A stretch of 8,602 nt of DNA from Ramlibacter sp. (GTDB lineage Bacteria; Pseudomonadota; Gammaproteobacteria; Burkholderiales; Burkholderiaceae), in assembly GCA_014376915.1 (NCBI GenBank), contig JACMQP010000134.1, forward strand, positions 1-8,602, read 5' to 3'. Below are positions 5,990-8,602 of the stretch, in pieces. The notes below the pieces were generated by a model. That model made no database searches. It was not told where the DNA came from and saw nothing but the letters and a program-made list of their open reading frames with translations. Each line of letters starts with the position of its first letter. Position 1 is the first letter of the stretch. The position numbers and the translations under genes were made by a program.

Positions 5990-6981
5990 AGCGCGCCGCG
6001 TGCGTGGTTCTGGTCGCGCTGCTGCTGTTTGTGCCGTTCTTCACCGGCGGCACCTACTACACCAACCTCGCCAGCCAGATCCTGATCTCGGCGCTGTTCG
6101 CGCTCAGCCTGAACCTGCTGGTCGGATATGCCGGCCTGACCTCGCTGGGCCATGCCGGCTATCTCGGATTGTCGGCGTACACCTGCGGCTGGCTGATGGT
6201 GAACCTGGGCTGGGGCCACCTGGCCTCTGGCGCCGCGGCGCTCGCGGCAACCACCGTGATGGCCGGCATCTTCGGCCTGATCGCATTGCGCGCCTCCGGC
6301 ATCAGCTTCCTGATGATCACGCTGGCACTGGGCCAGATCCTCTGGGGCCTAGCCTACCGGTGGACCAGCGTCACCGGCGGCGACAATGGCATCTCGGGAC
6401 TGACGCGGCCCGCGCCCTTCGGCGTCAACCTGGGCGATGCCAACAACTTTTACTACTTCACCCTGCTCGTGTTCCTGGCGGTGTGGGCCGCGATCGCCGT
6501 CTGGGTGCGTTCGCCCTTCGGCGCCAGCATCCGCGGCACCAAGGACCAGCCCAGGCGAATGAGCGCGCTCGGCTTCAACGTCTGGCTGATCCGCTGGATC
6601 ACCTTCGTTGCAAGCGGCTTCCTGGGCGCGGTGGCCGGCCTGATGTACGTCTACTACCACCAGTTCATCAGCCCGCACAGTCTGTCCCTGGCCAATTCCG
6701 CCGAGATGCTGCTGATGGTGATCGCCGGCGGCGCCGGCACATTGAGCGGTCCAGTGGTCGGCGCGGCGCTGGTGGTGCTGTTGAAGAACGTGGCTAGCGC
6801 CTACATCGACCGCTGGATCATGCTGCTGGGTTTCGTCTTCATCTTCATCGTGATGTTCGTGCCGGGTGGCATCGTCGCCGGTGTGGCCCGCCTGCGCCGG
6901 CCAACGCTGACCAAGGGTCAGGCCGCCGTGATGCATGCCGCTGCACCCCTCGGCCCGACTCCGCCCAAGGAAACGCTGTGA
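5986..6981 (+). CDS. livM: Branched-chain amino acid-type ABC transporter permease, LivM family
   Basis: This 331-residue inner-membrane permease is the second half of the channel. Signatures are GYAGLTSLGHAGYLGLSAY (47-65), TGGDNGISGL (130-139), the ATPase-contact loop RSPFGASIRGTKDQPRRMSA (175-194), and AGGAGTLSGPVVGA (247-260). In that loop the acidic residues common in LivM ('RENE.RA') are replaced by Lys, Asp and Gln. Hydrophobic segments run through most of residues 5-300; a 30-residue Pro/Ala/Lys-containing tail (about 302-331) follows and is probably cytoplasmic. The start is GTG, overlapping the livH stop as GTGA, with GGGAGG (5972-5977) eight bases upstream. This indicates translational coupling. 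Family assignment is firm; substrate is not defined. Confidence 0.92.
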   Translation: MKRAACVVLVALLLFVPFFTGGTYYTNLASQILISALFALSLNLLVGYAGLTSLGHAGYLGLSAYTCGWLMVNLGWGHLASGAAALAATTVMAGIFGLIALRASGISFLMITLALGQILWGLAYRWTSVTGGDNGISGLTRPAPFGVNLGDANNFYYFTLLVFLAVWAAIAVWVRSPFGASIRGTKDQPRRMSALGFNVWLIRWITFVASGFLGAVAGLMYVYYHQFISPHSLSLANSAEMLLMVIAGGAGTLSGPVVGAALVVLLKNVASAYIDRWIMLLGFVFIFIVMFVPGGIVAGVARLRRPTLTKGQAAVMHAAAPLGPTPPKETL

Positions 6982-7718
6982 ACTCCGTGGTCGAAGTCCG
7001 CGATCTGTGCAAGGCCTTCGGCGGTCTGCAGGTCACTCGCTCGGTGAACTTGAGGGTGGAGCACGGCGAGCGGCACCTGCTGATCGGCCCGAACGGCGCC
7101 GGCAAGACCACCCTGTTCAACCTGATCGCCGGTGATCTGGCTTCCAATTCCGGCAGCATCACGCTGATGGGCAAGGTCGTCACGCAGCGCTCCACTGCGG
7201 CCCGGGCCCAGCTCGGCCTGGCCCGCACTTATCAGATCGTGACCCTGTTCGGGCGCGACAACCTGCTGCACAACGTCAAGCTCGCGCTGCTGGGCAAGTC
7301 GCCGCTCCGGCACCGCCATTGGGGCTCGTTAGACCACGAGAAGACGTTGTCGGACCGCGCGCTGGAGGTGCTGGCCTCGGTCGGCCTGTCGGACAAGGCG
7401 AAGCTGCCGCTGGAGCAGACCTCCTATGGCGAAAAGCGCCGGCTGGAAATCGCCATGGCGCTGGCGCAGAAGCCGCGCGTGCTGTTGCTGGACGAGCCGC
7501 TGGCCGGTCTGTCGGCCGAAGAACGCGAGACCATCACGGCGCTCCTGCGCGACATCGACCGGTCCATCACCATCCTCATGATCGAGCACGACATGGAAGT
7601 CGCGCTGGCGTTTGCCGACCGCATCACCCTGCTGCACCACGGCGAGGTGATCCTGGCCGGTACGCGGCAGGAGGTGGTGGCCGACCCACGCACCCGGGAG
7701 ATCTACCTTGGCCACTAG
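6978..7718 (+). CDS. livG: ABC transporter ATP-binding protein, LivG family
   Basis: This 246-residue cytoplasmic ATPase drives the importer with the LivF-type partner. Walker A is GPNGAGKTT (37-45) and the Q-loop glutamine is Gln86 in ARTYQIVTLF. The signature is the LivG-style variant SYGEKRRLEIA (149-159) rather than LSGGQ. Walker B is VLLLDEP (168-174) with catalytic Glu173, followed by the D-loop AGLS, and the switch His204 is in MIEHDM. All residues for ATP hydrolysis are present. The region about 104-127, between the Q-loop and the signature, is the helical insert typical of LivG. GTG overlaps the livM stop by four bases (GTGA), with AAGGA (6967-6971) six bases upstream. It is the only one of the two ATPases with a normal His switch. 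Confidence 0.94.
   Translation: MNSVVEVRDLCKAFGGLQVTRSVNLRVEHGERHLLIGPNGAGKTTLFNLIAGDLASNSGSITLMGKVVTQRSTAARAQLGLARTYQIVTLFGRDNLLHNVKLALLGKSPLRHRHWGSLDHEKTLSDRALEVLASVGLSDKAKLPLEQTSYGEKRRLEIAMALAQKPRVLLLDEPLAGLSAEERETITALLRDIDRSITILMIEHDMEVALAFADRITLLHHGEVILAGTRQEVVADPRTREIYLGH
7696..7710 (+). promoter_or_regulatory. Ribosome binding site and TTG start of livF
   Basis: GGGAG at 7696-7700 is seven bases before TTG at 7708-7710. The TTG is the only start that gives the full LivF N-terminus (first strand LLSLDRVNAFYG); no ATG or GTG lies close by in frame upstream of that strand. The site is inside the end of livG, so livF translation probably depends on ribosomes translating livG. Confidence 0.6.
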
Positions 7719-8424
7719 CCTGCTATCGCTGGACCGCGTCAACGCGTTCTACGGCGAGAGCCACGTGCTGCACGACCTCAGCCTGGATCTGCAGGACGGC
7801 CGGCTGCTGGCCCTGCTTGGGCGCAACGGCGCCGGCAAGACCACCTGCATCAGCACCATCATCGGCTTCCTGCCGCCGCGCTCCGGCCGCATCACGCTGG
7901 CCGGCGAATCGCTGGAAAAGCTGTCGCCCGAACGCATCTGCCGCGCCGGGATCGGCCTGGTGCCGCAGGGCCGGCGCATTTTCGGCAGCCTGACGGTCAG
8001 GGAAAACCTCGACGTCGCGGCGCGCCCGCCGGCCGCGGGCGGCAAGCGGCACTGGACGCGCGACCACGTGTGGGAGATTTTTCCGCGGCTCAAAGAACGG
8101 CAGAACCAGCTGGCCGGCAGTCTGTCCGGCGGCGAGCAGCAGATGCTGGCGATCGGCCGCGGCCTGATGACCAACCCGCGCGTGCTGCTGCTGGACGAAC
8201 CCTCGGAGGGCCTGGCGCCGCAGATCGTGCGCGAGCTCGGCGAGGTCCTGATGACCCTCAAGGAACACCTCTCCATGGTGCTGGTGGAGCAGAACCTGGG
8301 TCTGGCGATGAAGGTTGCGGACGATGTGGTGCTGCTCAATACCGGCCGCGTCGTCTTTTTCGGAACCCGCGATCAGTTCCAGGACCAGCAGGCCGCGCTG
8401 CACAGCCATCTCGGCGTCGAGTAG
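7708..8424 (+). CDS. livF: ABC transporter ATP-binding protein, LivF family
   Basis: This 238-residue cytoplasmic ATPase is the second nucleotide-binding subunit of the importer. Walker A is GRNGAGKTT (38-46). The Q-loop is in GLVPQGRRIFGSLTVREN (83-100, Gln87), a hallmark of LivF. The ABC signature is LSGGEQQMLAIGR (139-151) and Walker B is VLLLDEPSEGLAP (159-171) with Glu164. The switch position is Gln195 in LVEQNL instead of His; this is normal for LivF and suggests that the two ATP sites are not equal. The gene starts with TTG and overlaps livG by 11 bases. It ends only 8 nt before the next gene, a hydrolase, which ties transport and metabolism into one transcript. Confidence 0.94.
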   Translation: MATSLLSLDRVNAFYGESHVLHDLSLDLQDGRLLALLGRNGAGKTTCISTIIGFLPPRSGRITLAGESLEKLSPERICRAGIGLVPQGRRIFGSLTVRENLDVAARPPAAGGKRHWTRDHVWEIFPRLKERQNQLAGSLSGGEQQMLAIGRGLMTNPRVLLLDEPSEGLAPQIVRELGEVLMTLKEHLSMVLVEQNLGLAMKVADDVVLLNTGRVVFFGTRDQFQDQQAALHSHLGVE

Positions 8425-8432
8425 GAAGCAAG

Positions 8433-8602
8433 ATGGACCATGAACTGAAACAGGCGCCGGCCGGGCGCTACACGCTGCGCTACCTTGATGTCGGCGCGGG
8501 CACCCCGGTGGTTCTGATTCACGGCCTGGCGGGCGACTACACGGCCTGGCTGGCGCAGATCGAAGTGCTGCGCAAGACCCATCGCGTGATCGCCTTCGAC
8601 AA
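8433..8602 (+). CDS. Alpha/beta hydrolase, N-terminal part (3' end outside window)
   Basis: ATG at 8433 opens a frame that runs off the window edge after 56 complete codons. The protein starts MDHELKQAPAGRYTLRYLDV, then GTPVVLIHGLAGDYTAW (23-39), the beta3 strand and HG oxyanion loop of alpha/beta hydrolases. RVIAFD (51-56) is strand beta4 before the usual 'pG.G.S' turn, which is cut off. The catalytic Ser, Asp and His are all outside the window. A ribosome binding site AGGA (8423-8426), overlapping the livF stop, is six bases from the ATG, so the gene belongs to the transporter operon. It probably acts on the imported compound or a derivative. It differs clearly in sequence from the minus-strand hydrolase and has the normal HG motif, so it may be the active hydrolase of the locus. 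Confidence 0.85.
   Translation, partial: MDHELKQAPAGRYTLRYLDVGAGTPVVLIHGLAGDYTAWLAQIEVLRKTHRVIAFD

Noticed and set aside
1..8602. CRISPR array, insertion sequence, tRNA or rRNA, toxin-antitoxin or defence genes
   Set aside because: No spaced direct repeats, transposase motifs, tRNA cloverleaf sequences or defence-type domains were seen; the genes form an ordinary transport and catabolism locus.

Overview
The window is GC-rich (AT-rich only between genes) with strongly G/C-ending codons. Gene order, codon style and the BamE-like protein at the left edge suggest a betaproteobacterium, probably Burkholderiales. That assignment is inference; there is no rRNA or other marker gene to confirm it.

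Layout: (1) Positions 2-256, + strand: the 3' end of a gene with a BamE/SmpA-like domain. (2) 257-556: a convergent spacer with no intact gene. On the minus strand it holds a broken relic whose first ~30 codons look like the N-terminus of an Old Yellow Enzyme-family flavin oxidoreductase, then shifts frame. (3) 557-3644, minus strand: a three-gene unit transcribed right to left, namely a GntR-family (FCD-type) regulator, an NAD(P)-dependent aldehyde dehydrogenase, and an alpha/beta-hydrolase-fold protein whose nucleophile position is Gly instead of Ser. A small hairpin plus seven-U run lies between the regulator and the dehydrogenase. (4) 3645-3859: an AT-rich divergent control region with candidate promoters in both directions and repeated ATATCA(GA) motifs. 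(5) 3860-8424, + strand: a complete LivKHMGF-type ABC importer (periplasmic binding protein, two permeases, two ATPases), with the later genes overlapping. (6) 8433-8602, + strand: the start of a second alpha/beta hydrolase gene, cut by the window edge.

The simplest reading is a substrate-inducible catabolic locus. A small carboxylate, amino-acid-like or aromatic compound is captured in the periplasm and imported. One or two alpha/beta hydrolases cleave an ester, lactone, amide or C-C bond, and the aldehyde dehydrogenase oxidises an aldehyde product to an acid. The GntR regulator sits at the divergent promoter and probably controls both arms. The substrate cannot be read from this sequence. 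No mobile element, CRISPR array, tRNA or rRNA was seen, and no clearly new type of system. The most unusual points are the hydrolase lacking its serine, the decayed oxidoreductase relic, the repeated operator-like motifs and the possible internal attenuator.
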